Below the pieces are notes generated by a model, which did not search any database, was not told the DNA's origin, and saw nothing but the letters and a program-made list of their open reading frames with translations. The position numbers and the translations under genes are program-made. A stretch of DNA of 56,306 nt, taken from the NCBI RefSeq assembly GCF_042654605.1, contig NZ_JBHSGT010000061.1, forward strand, positions 1 through 56,306, given 5' to 3'. Below, in pieces: positions 7,209-15,357 of the stretch (its first letter is position 1; each line of letters opens with the position of its first letter). The stretch comes from Enterococcus_I eurekensis (lineage in GTDB: Bacteria; Bacillota; Bacilli; Lactobacillales; Enterococcaceae).

Positions 7209-8395
7209 TCGTTAAAAACCTCCGAATTTTTAATTGTTCGTACACGAATTAAGTTCTCTTTTTGTTCCAAGTGGCGTTTCACTCGTTGCATTTTCAAGTC
7301 ATCTGTTTCACTAACATCAACGAGCGTATAGGCATAATCGCCACGCCCGCGATTAACCATATTATCAATGTTAATTCCCAGTGAGGCAATTTCAGTTGAA
7401 ATACGCCCTAGAACATTTGGCTTGTTGTAATGAACAATTGTTAAACGATACGGTGAATGAAATTCCATTTCAACAGTTGGGAAGTTGACGGAACGTTTAA
7501 TCGCGCCTGTTTCTAAAAAGCGTTTCAATGTACGTGCTGCCATTTTAGCACAGTTTACTTCCGCTTCCTCAGTTGAAGCTCCTAAATGTGGTAAAACTAA
7601 AATTTTAGGGTTATTTAATAACTTCGCATCCGCAAAATCAGTGGTAAATCCAGCTAACTCATCGGCTTCAATCGCTTTTAAAACCGCTTGAGTATCTACA
7701 ATTTCTCCACGAGAAAAGTTAAATAATTTGGCAGTTGTTTTCATCATCGCAATTTCTTTTTCGCTAATCATGTTATTTGTTGCATCATTCAATGGCACGT
7801 GAACTGTGATGAAATCACACGTACGGAAAACTTCTTCAATTTGTTGCGCACGCTTCACTCGACGAGAAATAGTCCAAGCAGTATCCACAGAAACATATGG
7901 ATCATATCCCATCACTTCCATGCCTAAACGGTAAGCATCATTTGCAATCATCGCACCAATTGAACCTAAGCCAATTACGCCAAGACGTTTGCCTTCCAGT
8001 TCCGTACCGGCAAATTGTTTTTTATTTGCTTCCGCAATTTCTTCTAAATTATCGCCTTCTAATTGTTGAACCCAGTTTGCCCCTTGTAAAATTGGACGCA
8101 CACTTAATAATAAACTTGCAACAACCAATTCTTTCACAGCATTGGCATTGGCACCAGGCGTATTAAACACAACAACGCCTTTTTTTGTTAAATCTTCAAC
8201 TGGGATATTATTAGTACCGGCTCCTGCACGAGCAACTCCTAAAACACTCTCTGGAAAGGCATAGTCATGCAGCTTTTGACTACGTAATAAAATACCATGA
8301 GGCTCTTGATTTTCTTCATTGATGCCATAATTTTCGCTTTCGAAACGATTCAAACCCTCAGTCGCAATCGCATTAAATGTTTTAATTTGGAACAT
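7199..8395 (-). CDS. serA: D-3-phosphoglycerate dehydrogenase
   Basis: Catalyses the first step of serine synthesis, 3-phosphoglycerate to 3-phosphohydroxypyruvate with NAD. 398 aa. The Rossmann motif GLGSIG is at residues 142-147. Catalytic residues of the D-2-hydroxyacid dehydrogenase family are seen in NFSRGEIVDT (Arg) and LPHLGASTEEAE (His). A C-terminal ACT domain begins near residue 325 (RLTIVHYNKPNVLGRISTEI), which in this family mediates serine feedback control. The start codon directly follows the serC stop (TAA then ATG), and the 3' end overlaps the DUF1015 gene. Confidence 0.96.
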   Translation of the reverse strand: MFQIKTFNAIATEGLNRFESENYGINEENQEPHGILLRSQKLHDYAFPESVLGVARAGAGTNNIPVEDLTKKGVVVFNTPGANANAVKELVVASLLLSVRPILQGANWVQQLEGDNLEEIAEANKKQFAGTELEGKRLGVIGLGSIGAMIANDAYRLGMEVMGYDPYVSVDTAWTISRRVKRAQQIEEVFRTCDFITVHVPLNDATNNMISEKEIAMMKTTAKLFNFSRGEIVDTQAVLKAIEADELAGFTTDFADAKLLNNPKILVLPHLGASTEEAEVNCAKMAARTLKRFLETGAIKRSVNFPTVEMEFHSPYRLTIVHYNKPNVLGRISTEIASLGINIDNMVNRGRGDYAYTLVDVSETDDLKMQRVKRHLEQKENLIRVRTIKNSEVFNEWS

Positions 8396-9481
8396 TTACT
8401 TTACCGCCTTTTCTTCTTCAAATTTTTTCATTAAATTAACTAATGCTAAGACGCCCTCTTTAGGAAAAGCATTGTATAAGCTCGCACGCATACCACCAAC
8501 ACTACGGTGACCTTTTAAGTTTTGCATATTGGCTTCAACTGCCAATTTATTGAACTCTTTATCCCATTCTTCATTACCTGTGACAAAAGGAATATTATTA
8601 ATTGAGCGATCTTCTTTAGCAATTGGACTTGAAAAAATGGCTGATGAATCAATCGCATCGTAAATTAATTGGGCTTTTTCTTGATTGGCCTTTAAAATTG
8701 CTGGAACGCCACCTAAATCTTCTAACCATTCAAAAACTAATTTGGCAATATAAATGCCATACGTTGCAGGAGTGTTATACATTGATTTATTATCGGTTTG
8801 GACACGGTAATCAAGCATTGGCGCAAAAACCGGCTCGTCATTTAATAAATCGTCACGAATAATCACGACCGTCACACCTGAAGGGCCAATATTTTTTTGT
8901 GCACCTGCATAAATCATACCAAAATCGGTTACTTTATAGTCATTTGATAGAATATTTGAGGACATATCGGCAATAATCGGAACCGCTCCCACATCTGGAA
9001 TCTCTTGAAAGGCAATGCCCCCAATGGTTTCATTGGTTGTAATATGTAAATAAGCCGCGTCTTGATCGACCATCTCTTTTGTTATTTTTGGTACATATGT
9101 GTAGTTTTTATCTGCACTTGAAGCAATTACTTCGACTTCCACACCAGGTACACTTTGTGCCGCTTCAATCGCTTTTTTCGCCCAAGTACCCGTATTCACG
9201 TATAATGCTTTTTTACCCACGGCTAAATTCAACGGTAACATCGAAAATTGTAGACTCGCGCCCCCTTGTAAAAATAAAACGTGGTAATTTTCAGGAATCC
9301 CCATTAGTTTTCTTAATCGAGCTTCTGCTTCATTAATAATGCTTTCGTACAAGGAGGAACGATGACTCATTTCCATTACGGACAACTGGCTCCCGTTATA
9401 ATCCAAAAATTCTTTTTGAGCTTTTTCCAATACTGGTTTCGGTAAAATTGCGGGACCTGCTGAAAAGTTGTAAACTGTCAT
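8396..9481 (-). CDS. serC: Phosphoserine aminotransferase
   Basis: PLP-dependent class V aminotransferase that converts 3-phosphohydroxypyruvate and glutamate to phosphoserine and 2-oxoglutarate. 361 aa, the usual length. The N-terminus YNFSAGPAILPKPVLEKAQ is diagnostic and the PLP-binding lysine is K196 in YAGAQKNIGPSG. The phosphate-binding arginine region is SHRSSLYE (39-46), and the C-terminus has GHRSVGGMRASLYNA. First gene of the serC-serA-DUF1015 operon. Its stop codon abuts the serA start. Confidence 0.97.
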   Translation of the reverse strand: MTVYNFSAGPAILPKPVLEKAQKEFLDYNGSQLSVMEMSHRSSLYESIINEAEARLRKLMGIPENYHVLFLQGGASLQFSMLPLNLAVGKKALYVNTGTWAKKAIEAAQSVPGVEVEVIASSADKNYTYVPKITKEMVDQDAAYLHITTNETIGGIAFQEIPDVGAVPIIADMSSNILSNDYKVTDFGMIYAGAQKNIGPSGVTVVIIRDDLLNDEPVFAPMLDYRVQTDNKSMYNTPATYGIYIAKLVFEWLEDLGGVPAILKANQEKAQLIYDAIDSSAIFSSPIAKEDRSINNIPFVTGNEEWDKEFNKLAVEANMQNLKGHRSVGGMRASLYNAFPKEGVLALVNLMKKFEEEKAVK

Positions 9482-9515
9482 GTTGCATTCTCTCCTTTTA
9501 TAAGTTGTATCGCTA

Positions 9516-9543
9516 ATTATAGCAAAGTTTCAGCTTTTTACAA
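9516..9543 (-). promoter_or_regulatory. Promoter of the serC operon
   Basis: On the minus strand TTGTAA (9538-9543) is 16 bp from an extended -10, TGC then TATAAT (9516-9521). The predicted leader is short (about 28 nt) and ends in AAAAGGAGAG before the ATG, leaving no room for a T-box or riboswitch. Confidence 0.65.
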
Positions 9544-9988
9544 ACTAAAAACAATCATTTTTGTCTTAAAAAGGAATAACGTTCGTGTTATTTTATTCGT
9601 TGAAGGGTTTTCATTGTGAATATTCGGTTATTGATTGTAAAAAGCAAATAACAAAAAAATTCTGAATTTTTTTAATATAATCACAATTTTCTTATCGCAC
9701 GTATTTTGGGGCTGATTTTTCGACAAATGCATTTTTGTTCAATCACGGATAATCCACCAATGATTCATCAAAATATTATAGGAAAAACCGAACTCATCGG
9801 CCAAATTTGGGATCCCTCATCAGTCAGATACATAGACAAGGCTCTTTTCACTTCGCATCGTTTGATTCGAATAACTGAGTGCTTCCTTTTTTCGTCCTAA
9901 AAATAAGCGATAAAAAAACACTTTTGAATCGCTAACCAAGCTCTTTTGTTAAAGATGTTTTTCACAAAGTTTTTTGATAGAAAAAAAA
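9544..9988. other. AT-rich intergenic region without a recognisable gene
   Basis: No reading frame here has a ribosome binding site or a recognisable product. At 9900-9935 the segment has AATAAGCGAT and ATCGCT in inverted orientation flanking ACACTTTTGA, which also occurs in the apical arm of the 122-bp repeats that follow. It may be a decayed copy. Confidence 0.4.
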
Positions 9989-10067
9989 TGACGCCCGATA
10001 AAATGAAAGTACCATTTTTTCGGACGCTATTTTTTTATTTCTCATGTCATAACGCTCTAAGAAATAA
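9989..10067. repeat. Diverged copy of the 122-bp hairpin repeat
   Basis: The segment ATGAC ... GTCAT forms the basal stem. Inside it, CCGATAAAATG pairs with CATTTTTTCGG through mismatches around GAAAGTAC. The inner part AAAATGAAAGTACCATTTT is shared almost exactly with the copy at 10312-10432. It precedes the array proper. Confidence 0.55.
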
Positions 10068-10432
10068 CCTCTTGATAAACGGTATTGAATAAGCTGGGAT
10101 TCGGTAATAAGCTAAAATCTTCCAAAAGTAAAAAACACTTTTGAAAAGATTTCTTGCTTATTACTCATCCCAAAACGCTTATTAAATAACCTCTTGTTAA
10201 ACGGTATTGAATAAGCTGGGATTCGGTAATAAGCTAAAATCTTCCAAAAGTAAAAAACACTTTTGAAAAGATTTCTTGCTTATTACTCATCCCAAAACGC
10301 TTATTAAATAGCCTCTTGATAAACGGTATAAAAAAATCAGTGACTCGGAAATAAGCCAATCTGGAAAAAATGAAAGTGCCATTTTATTTCCAGATGCGTG
10401 CTTATTTCTCATCACTGAACAATTTTTTTATG
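10068..10432. repeat. Tandem array of three 122/122/121-bp hairpin repeat units (locus 1)
   Basis: The units begin with CCTCTTG at 10068, 10190 and 10312, and the same heptamer recurs at 10433 inside the 3' end of the adjacent gene. Units 1 and 2 differ at two of 122 positions. Each unit folds into a long nested hairpin. In units 1 and 2 an outer AATAAGC/GCTTATT, then GGGAT/ATCCC, then GGTAATAAGC/GCTTATTAC enclose AAAAGT/ACTTTT. In unit 3 the outer stem is ATAAAAAAAT/ATTTTTTTAT and the next is CAGTGA/TCACTG. Pairing is kept while sequence changes. The array lies behind a minus-strand gene whose stop codon falls inside unit 3; the last hairpin could double as its terminator. Confidence 0.85.
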
Positions 10433-11459
10433 CCTCTTGTTTAAACATTTCATCGATTAGGGCTAGGACTGTGCGGACTTCTTCGTTTTTAACGATTGGT
10501 TCTGCGCCTTCACGGATAACTTCGTAAACGTTTTGGTAGAATGGAATGAAGTCTGCTTCTGAAGATGGTAATGGAATATTTTCCATTGCTTCTTCAGATG
10601 GTGGTGCCATTGTTTTGGTTAAACCAACGCCGGCTTGGATTGGTGTCGGTGCACTCACGCCTTCTGCATTGGTTGCACGAATCATTTCACCTGATAAATC
10701 CCAATCTTCAATTTTCGCTGTTCCTTCTATTCCTTTAACGTACCAACGAGGTAATTTCGTATAGTTACTTGTTCCAACTTCGACAATCGCGCGAACGCCA
10801 TTTTCAAAAGTGATGTAAGTGAAGAATCCATCGTCAACTGGATCACCTAAAATATAGCTGAAATCAACATTCATTGATTTAATTGGGCTTTCAACTAACC
10901 ACAATAATTGGTCAAGTAAATGAACACCCCAGTCTAAAAGCATTCCGCCACCGTGTTCTTTAAGGTGACGCCAGTCTCCTGGAATACCATTGGCACCTTG
11001 AACGCGTGATTCAATTTGGAACACTTCACCGATTGGTTTTTGTTGGTACATGTTGCGGACCATTAGGAAATCTGGATCCCAACGACGGTTTTGGTGAACC
11101 ATGAATGTTTTTCCTGTTTCTTTTGCAACAGCTAAAATTTCATCGAGTTCTTCAACGTTCATCGCAACTGGTTTTTCACATAAAACATGTTTACCAGCAC
11201 GCATGGCTGTAATTGCTAACTCTTTATGACTATCATTTGGTGTTGCAATTAAAATCCCTTCAACTACTTCATCATTTAGAATGGCTTCAAAATTATCATA
11301 TGTTTCAAAACCTTCTGATTTGGCTGCTTCTAAACGAGCGCCATCAATATCATAAACACCTGTAATGTTTAAACGTTCTGCTTGTGTTGGAATTAAAGTA
11401 CGTGCATGGTATGAACCCATGCCACCGTATCCGACAATTGCGAAATTTACTTTTTGCAT
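10428..11459 (-). CDS. Gfo/Idh/MocA family oxidoreductase
   Basis: 343-aa NAD(P)-dependent sugar or cyclitol dehydrogenase. The N-terminal dinucleotide-binding motif is GYGGMGSYHA (residues 10-19), and the family signature EKP is E95-K96-P97 in HVLCEKPVAMN. The C-terminal part is the alpha/beta catalytic domain with the DWGVHLLDQLLWL segment, which carries the usual Asp and His (DxGxHxxD). It is the last gene of a five-gene operon that also has a second Gfo/Idh/MocA protein, two isomerase-like TIM barrels and ThuA. It likely oxidises or reduces a sugar hydroxyl, perhaps at C3; the substrate is unknown. Its last codons lie within the hairpin repeat array. Confidence 0.92.
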   Translation of the reverse strand: MQKVNFAIVGYGGMGSYHARTLIPTQAERLNITGVYDIDGARLEAAKSEGFETYDNFEAILNDEVVEGILIATPNDSHKELAITAMRAGKHVLCEKPVAMNVEELDEILAVAKETGKTFMVHQNRRWDPDFLMVRNMYQQKPIGEVFQIESRVQGANGIPGDWRHLKEHGGGMLLDWGVHLLDQLLWLVESPIKSMNVDFSYILGDPVDDGFFTYITFENGVRAIVEVGTSNYTKLPRWYVKGIEGTAKIEDWDLSGEMIRATNAEGVSAPTPIQAGVGLTKTMAPPSEEAMENIPLPSSEADFIPFYQNVYEVIREGAEPIVKNEEVRTVLALIDEMFKQEA

Positions 11460-11482
11460 CGTTTATTCCTCACTTTATTTTA

Positions 11483-12451
11483 TTAAGCCCACCACATGTC
11501 CGTTGGTTGGTCTTTAATCATAATACTCTTCAAGTTTGTTACTGCGCGAGTTAATCCCTCGTCAACAGACATCAATGGATCTTCATGTTCAATACTTAAA
11601 ACGTAATCGTAACCATATAAACGTAATGCTGAAATGATATCTGACCATTCTTTTAAGTCATGTCCACATCCAACTGAACGGAATGTCCAAGCACGTGTTT
11701 GAACATCACCATATGGTTGCATATCCGTTAAGCCATACATGTTAATGTTGTCTTGATCTAAATACGTGTCTTTGGCATGGAAATGATGGATCGCATTTTC
11801 TTTTCCAAGAATTTTAACTGCCGCAACTGGATCAATTCCTTGCCACCACAAGTGACTTGGATCTAAGTTACAGCCAATTGCTTTACCTGCAGCATCGCGT
11901 AATTTCAACATAGTGTATGGTGTGTGTGCTAAGAAGCCACCATGTAATTCAATACCAATTTTCACACCTGCAGCTTCTGCTTCTGTATTAATTCCTTTCC
12001 AATAAGGAATTAATTTTTTCTCCCATTGGTAATCGTAGTTATCTGCATATTCTGTTGGCCATGGCAATACTGGCCAGTTAACTTGCGTGTCTGTAGCATT
12101 TCCGCCAGAAACACCTGAGAAGCCATTAACAACCGGTACGTTCATTAAGCTTGCTAACTTAATTGTTTTACGAATCGTTTCGTCTGATTCTTGTGCTTCT
12201 TTAGCAACTGGTGAAATGGGGTTATTGTGGCAACTAAATGCTGAAATTTCTAAACCTTTATCAGCTAATTTCGCTAAATATTCTTTACGAGCATCGCTGC
12301 TAACTAATAATTTTTCAACATCAATATGTGCATTACCTGGGTTTCCACCTGTTCCTAATTCAACCGTTTGAATCCCTTTTTTTGAAACGGCATCAATCAT
12401 TTCTTCAAAACTTAATTGGTTAAATAATGGGGTAAATACGCCTAATTTCAT
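11483..12451 (-). CDS. Sugar phosphate isomerase/epimerase (xylose isomerase-like TIM barrel)
   Basis: 322 aa, AP endonuclease 2/xylose isomerase-like fold. Putative metal ligands typical of the family are visible in order: Glu in GIELHGGFLAH, Asp and His in NLDPSHLWWQGID, two His in HHFHAKDT, and Glu in SIEHEDPL. Relatives act on keto sugars or inosose, or catalyse elimination from 3-keto glycosides. The gene is 23 bp upstream of the terminal Gfo/Idh/MocA gene and 5 bp downstream of thuA. The specific reaction is unknown. Confidence 0.9.
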   Translation of the reverse strand: MKLGVFTPLFNQLSFEEMIDAVSKKGIQTVELGTGGNPGNAHIDVEKLLVSSDARKEYLAKLADKGLEISAFSCHNNPISPVAKEAQESDETIRKTIKLASLMNVPVVNGFSGVSGGNATDTQVNWPVLPWPTEYADNYDYQWEKKLIPYWKGINTEAEAAGVKIGIELHGGFLAHTPYTMLKLRDAAGKAIGCNLDPSHLWWQGIDPVAAVKILGKENAIHHFHAKDTYLDQDNINMYGLTDMQPYGDVQTRAWTFRSVGCGHDLKEWSDIISALRLYGYDYVLSIEHEDPLMSVDEGLTRAVTNLKSIMIKDQPTDMWWA

Positions 12452-12456
12452 ACTAA

Positions 12457-13167
12457 TTAAATCTCCTCTCTTGGTTGGGCATGTCCGTAACTTGGATAAG
12501 TATTCTCAGTTGGTGCACACCAACGAATACCATTTTTAATCACACGTTGAACTTGCTCATTGTAATAACTTGGGTACGTTTCATGTCCGGGTTGGAAATA
12601 GAAAACCTTTCCGTTTCCACGACGGTACGTACAACCACTACGGAAGACTTCTCCTCCTGGGAACCAACTAATCATCACTAACTCATCTGGAGCTGGGATA
12701 TCAAAGTGTTCGCCATACATTTCTTCTTGTTCTAATTCGATAAATTCACCGACACCTTCAACGATTGGATGGCTTGGGTTGACATTCCAAATTCGGCAAT
12801 GTTTACCGTCTTCACGCCATTTTAAGTCACAACTTGTGCCCATTAATTTTTTGAAAATTTTTGAGAAATGGCCTGAGTGTAAGACGATTAATCCCATACC
12901 TTCTAAGACACGCTGGTGAACACGATTAACGATTTCATCTTGAACTTCATCGTGTGCCATGTGGCCCCACCAAATCAGAACGTCGGTTTCAGCTAATACT
13001 TCTTCGGTTAATCCGTGCTCTTCTTCGTCTAATGTTGCGGTTTTTACCTTGAACTCTTCTCCGATAAATTTTGCTAATTGTCCATGAATCCCATCTGGAT
13101 ATACTTCTTGAACGGTTTCGTTTGTTTTTTCATGACGAAATTCATTCCACACGGTTACTTGAATCAT
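12457..13167 (-). CDS. thuA: ThuA-like protein (class I glutamine amidotransferase fold)
   Basis: 236 aa. It shows the ThuA pattern: DVLIWWGHMAHDEV, then GMGLIVLHSGH, then GKVFYFQPGHETYP. ThuA of Rhizobium acts with the Gfo/Idh/MocA protein ThuB in conversion of trehalose and related sugars through 3-keto derivatives. Here it sits with two Gfo/Idh/MocA genes and two isomerases, so a 3-keto-sugar pathway is likely, though the substrate need not be trehalose. Its start codon directly abuts the preceding stop (TAA then ATG at 13165-13170). Confidence 0.9.
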   Translation of the reverse strand: MIQVTVWNEFRHEKTNETVQEVYPDGIHGQLAKFIGEEFKVKTATLDEEEHGLTEEVLAETDVLIWWGHMAHDEVQDEIVNRVHQRVLEGMGLIVLHSGHFSKIFKKLMGTSCDLKWREDGKHCRIWNVNPSHPIVEGVGEFIELEQEEMYGEHFDIPAPDELVMISWFPGGEVFRSGCTYRRGNGKVFYFQPGHETYPSYYNEQVQRVIKNGIRWCAPTENTYPSYGHAQPREEI

Positions 13168-13917
13168 TTATGACACTCCTTCAATAATTTGAGCTAAAGC
13201 GAGGTAATCTTCTTTGACTGCTTCCATCGGTGTCAATGCTTGGAACGCTTCTTGTTCCACAATCAACCATGGTAAATCAAAGGCTTGCGCTTTTTTCACG
13301 TAATCAACAATTGGTAAAATTCCTTTGCCGATTTCTGTACTTTCTCTTGGGTTTTCTTGCATTTCTTTAACGTGGAATAATCCAATGTTAGCTTGATGTT
13401 GATCCACCCACTCATTCACTGGTAATTCCGCATCATGTAGCCAATATAAATCAACTTCCAATTTTAAAGCCGGAACTTCTTTGACCATGTAATCTAGTAG
13501 GTCAACACCCTCGACTTCTTTAAATTCATGCGAATGGTTATGGTAATAAAGGGTCATTCCTTCCGCTTGTAGCTTTTCACTTAAGACTTTTAATTCAGAA
13601 ATGAATTGTTTCCAAGCAGAAAAGTCACCTGGAAATGTCATATAAGGAACTGCGACACGAGTATTGCCAATCACTTTTTCGTAAGCAATGGTCACTTCGT
13701 AATCGTTCGCTAATTTCTCATAAGGCACATGTGAACCTGCGACTTCTAAGCCGATTTCATCTAAATAGGCTTTTAATTCTTCAGCTGGCATGTCATAGTA
13801 GCCGGCGAATTCAACACCGGCATACCCTGCTTCCTTGACTTCTTTTAACGCATTTTTGAAATCTTTTTGACAATCTTCTTTAACGCTCCATAATTGTAAG
13901 GCAATTTTTGGATTCAT
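13168..13917 (-). CDS. Sugar phosphate isomerase/epimerase, second TIM-barrel enzyme
   Basis: 249 aa from the ATG at 13915-13917, chosen because TAGGAGG lies six bases before it; an upstream in-frame ATG at 13947 lies inside the previous gene and has no such site. The family pattern includes YYHNHSHEFKEVEG, KLEVDLYWLHDAE, IGLFHVKEM and LIVEQEA, giving a plausible metal site. It is shorter than the other isomerase of the operon (322 aa) and not a close duplicate of it. It likely acts on the same oxidised sugar at a different step. Confidence 0.9.
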   Translation of the reverse strand: MNPKIALQLWSVKEDCQKDFKNALKEVKEAGYAGVEFAGYYDMPAEELKAYLDEIGLEVAGSHVPYEKLANDYEVTIAYEKVIGNTRVAVPYMTFPGDFSAWKQFISELKVLSEKLQAEGMTLYYHNHSHEFKEVEGVDLLDYMVKEVPALKLEVDLYWLHDAELPVNEWVDQHQANIGLFHVKEMQENPRESTEIGKGILPIVDYVKKAQAFDLPWLIVEQEAFQALTPMEAVKEDYLALAQIIEGVS

Positions 13918-13927
13918 ATTTTGCCTC

Positions 13928-15001
13928 CTAAAAAAAGACAGGGGCATTTGTTTTAGAAGATTCGTAAATTGCTTCTAAAATCTCAGTAACAACAAGCGCT
14001 TGCTCTGGTTTTACAACTGGCTCTGTATCATTTAAGATTGCGTCAATCCATGAGCGTGCTTCTAAAGTTGCTGGATCGGTACCCGCACCATCGTAGAAAG
14101 CTACACCGCCTGTTTCTAATTCAATTTTCTTCTCATATAATAAGCCATGAGATTCACCGTTAATCGTTAAGCCATCATTCATATCAGCTCCACCTTTAGT
14201 TCCGAATAACGTTGTTTTTGATTCTTTCACATCAAGTGAGTTTAACGCCCAGCTTGCTTCTAAGTAAACTGTTGCGCCATTTTCCATCACTACGAAACCA
14301 AATGCAGAATCTTCAACCGTGAATTTCTCTGGATCCCATGGTCCCCAAGCATTTGCGGCATTTTTAGTTTGTGATAGTTCATGGTATGTTTTTCCAACAA
14401 CATATTTTGGTTTGTAGTTGTCCATCATCCATAAAGTTAAATCTAATGCGTGAGTACCGATATCGATTAGTGGTCCGCCACCTTGTGCTTCTTCGTCTAA
14501 GAATACGCCCCAAGTTGGTACCGCACGACGACGAACAGCATGTGCTTTTGCTGAATAAATTTCACCTAATTCACCTTCGTCACAAACTTCATGTAAGTAA
14601 ATGGATTCTGTTGCGAAACGTCCTTGATAACCAATCGTTAATTTTTTACCTGTGCGTTTTGATGCTTCAATCATTGCACGTGCTTCTTCTGATGTTTTAG
14701 CCATTGGTTTTTCACACATAACGTGATTACCAGCTTCTAATGACGCAATTGAAATTTCAGCATGAGAAATATTTGGAGTACATACGTGAACAACATCTAA
14801 GTCCATTTCAGCTAACATTTCTTTGTAATCAGCAAACACTTTACTATCTTCTGTTCCGTATGTTTCTTGAACTTCTTCCGCTCTTTCAATGATAATGTCA
14901 CAAAAAGCAACGATTTCTACTTCTTCAATTTTTGCAAGCGAAGGTAAATGTTTTCCTCTCGCGATTCCGCCACATCCGATAATTCCAACTTTTAATGTCA
15001 T
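13928..15001 (-). CDS. Gfo/Idh/MocA family oxidoreductase, first gene of the 3-keto-sugar-like operon
   Basis: 357 aa. Rossmann motif GCGGIARGKH at residues 9-18 and EKP at 97-99 (HVMCEKPMAKT). The catalytic DIGTHALDLTLWM segment has the usual Asp/His pair. It differs clearly from the operon's other oxidoreductase, so the pair may run an oxidation and a reduction. TTTCAGGAGG precedes the ATG. The promoter region at 15015-15058 has a TATAAT box between the arms of an inverted repeat. Confidence 0.92.
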   Translation of the reverse strand: MTLKVGIIGCGGIARGKHLPSLAKIEEVEIVAFCDIIIERAEEVQETYGTEDSKVFADYKEMLAEMDLDVVHVCTPNISHAEISIASLEAGNHVMCEKPMAKTSEEARAMIEASKRTGKKLTIGYQGRFATESIYLHEVCDEGELGEIYSAKAHAVRRRAVPTWGVFLDEEAQGGGPLIDIGTHALDLTLWMMDNYKPKYVVGKTYHELSQTKNAANAWGPWDPEKFTVEDSAFGFVVMENGATVYLEASWALNSLDVKESKTTLFGTKGGADMNDGLTINGESHGLLYEKKIELETGGVAFYDGAGTDPATLEARSWIDAILNDTEPVVKPEQALVVTEILEAIYESSKTNAPVFF

Positions 15002-15014
15002 TTGTTTTCCTCCT

Positions 15015-15058
15015 GAAAGCCTTTTTATTTGATAACCCTATTATAAGTAAAGGCTTCC
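15015..15058 (-). promoter_or_regulatory. Promoter with flanking inverted repeat upstream of the Gfo/Idh operon
   Basis: TATAAT (minus strand, 15040-15045) is framed by GAAAGCCTTT (15015-15024) and AAAGGCTTCC (15049-15058), which pair at nine of ten positions across 24 bp. No good -35 is seen, as in activator-dependent promoters. The repeat could be an operator or fold in the leader. Confidence 0.45.
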
Positions 15059-15357
15059 ATTAATTCTTCCCACCTTCCACCTATAAAATTCCCGAATATT
15101 GCTTTCCAGCATTTTTGTGCAATGTGCCGAAACAATAAAAAATAAAATATAATCAGTTATTTAATTTTCGTCTTCTAATTAATAACTCCTTTAATTTTTC
15201 ATTTTTTATCCGATTGTATAATTGTATTAGTTTGTACTGATAATTATTTAGACTAACAGAAAGGAGTTAAAAGAATTGTTTATTTTTAATTAAATAAACA
15301 CCTCTATAATAATTATCTATACAAAATATTAAATAACAATCATTAAAGGAGAGAGAA
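15059..15357. other. AT-rich intergenic region with palindrome before the surface-protein gene
   Basis: The palindrome TGTTTATTT-N6-AAATAAACA (15277-15300) ends five bases before a TATAAT box (15305-15310) on the plus strand. AAAGGAGAGAG precedes the ATG at 15358. The palindrome would cover the -35 region, so it may be a repressor or activator site of the surface-protein gene. Nothing else is recognisable. Confidence 0.45.

Noticed and set aside
9482..9515. A T-box or serine-responsive riboswitch upstream of serC
   Set aside because: The promoter lies so close to the start codon that the leader is only about 28 nt.
9706..9900. A 64-codon open frame between serC and the repeat array
   Set aside because: It has no ribosome binding site and an implausible amino-acid make-up, and it lies in AT-rich DNA with no family resemblance.
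10068..10432. Possibility that the repeat array is a CRISPR array
   Set aside because: The units are tandem and continuous, without unique spacers. The palindromes span the full 122 bp and no cas genes are present.
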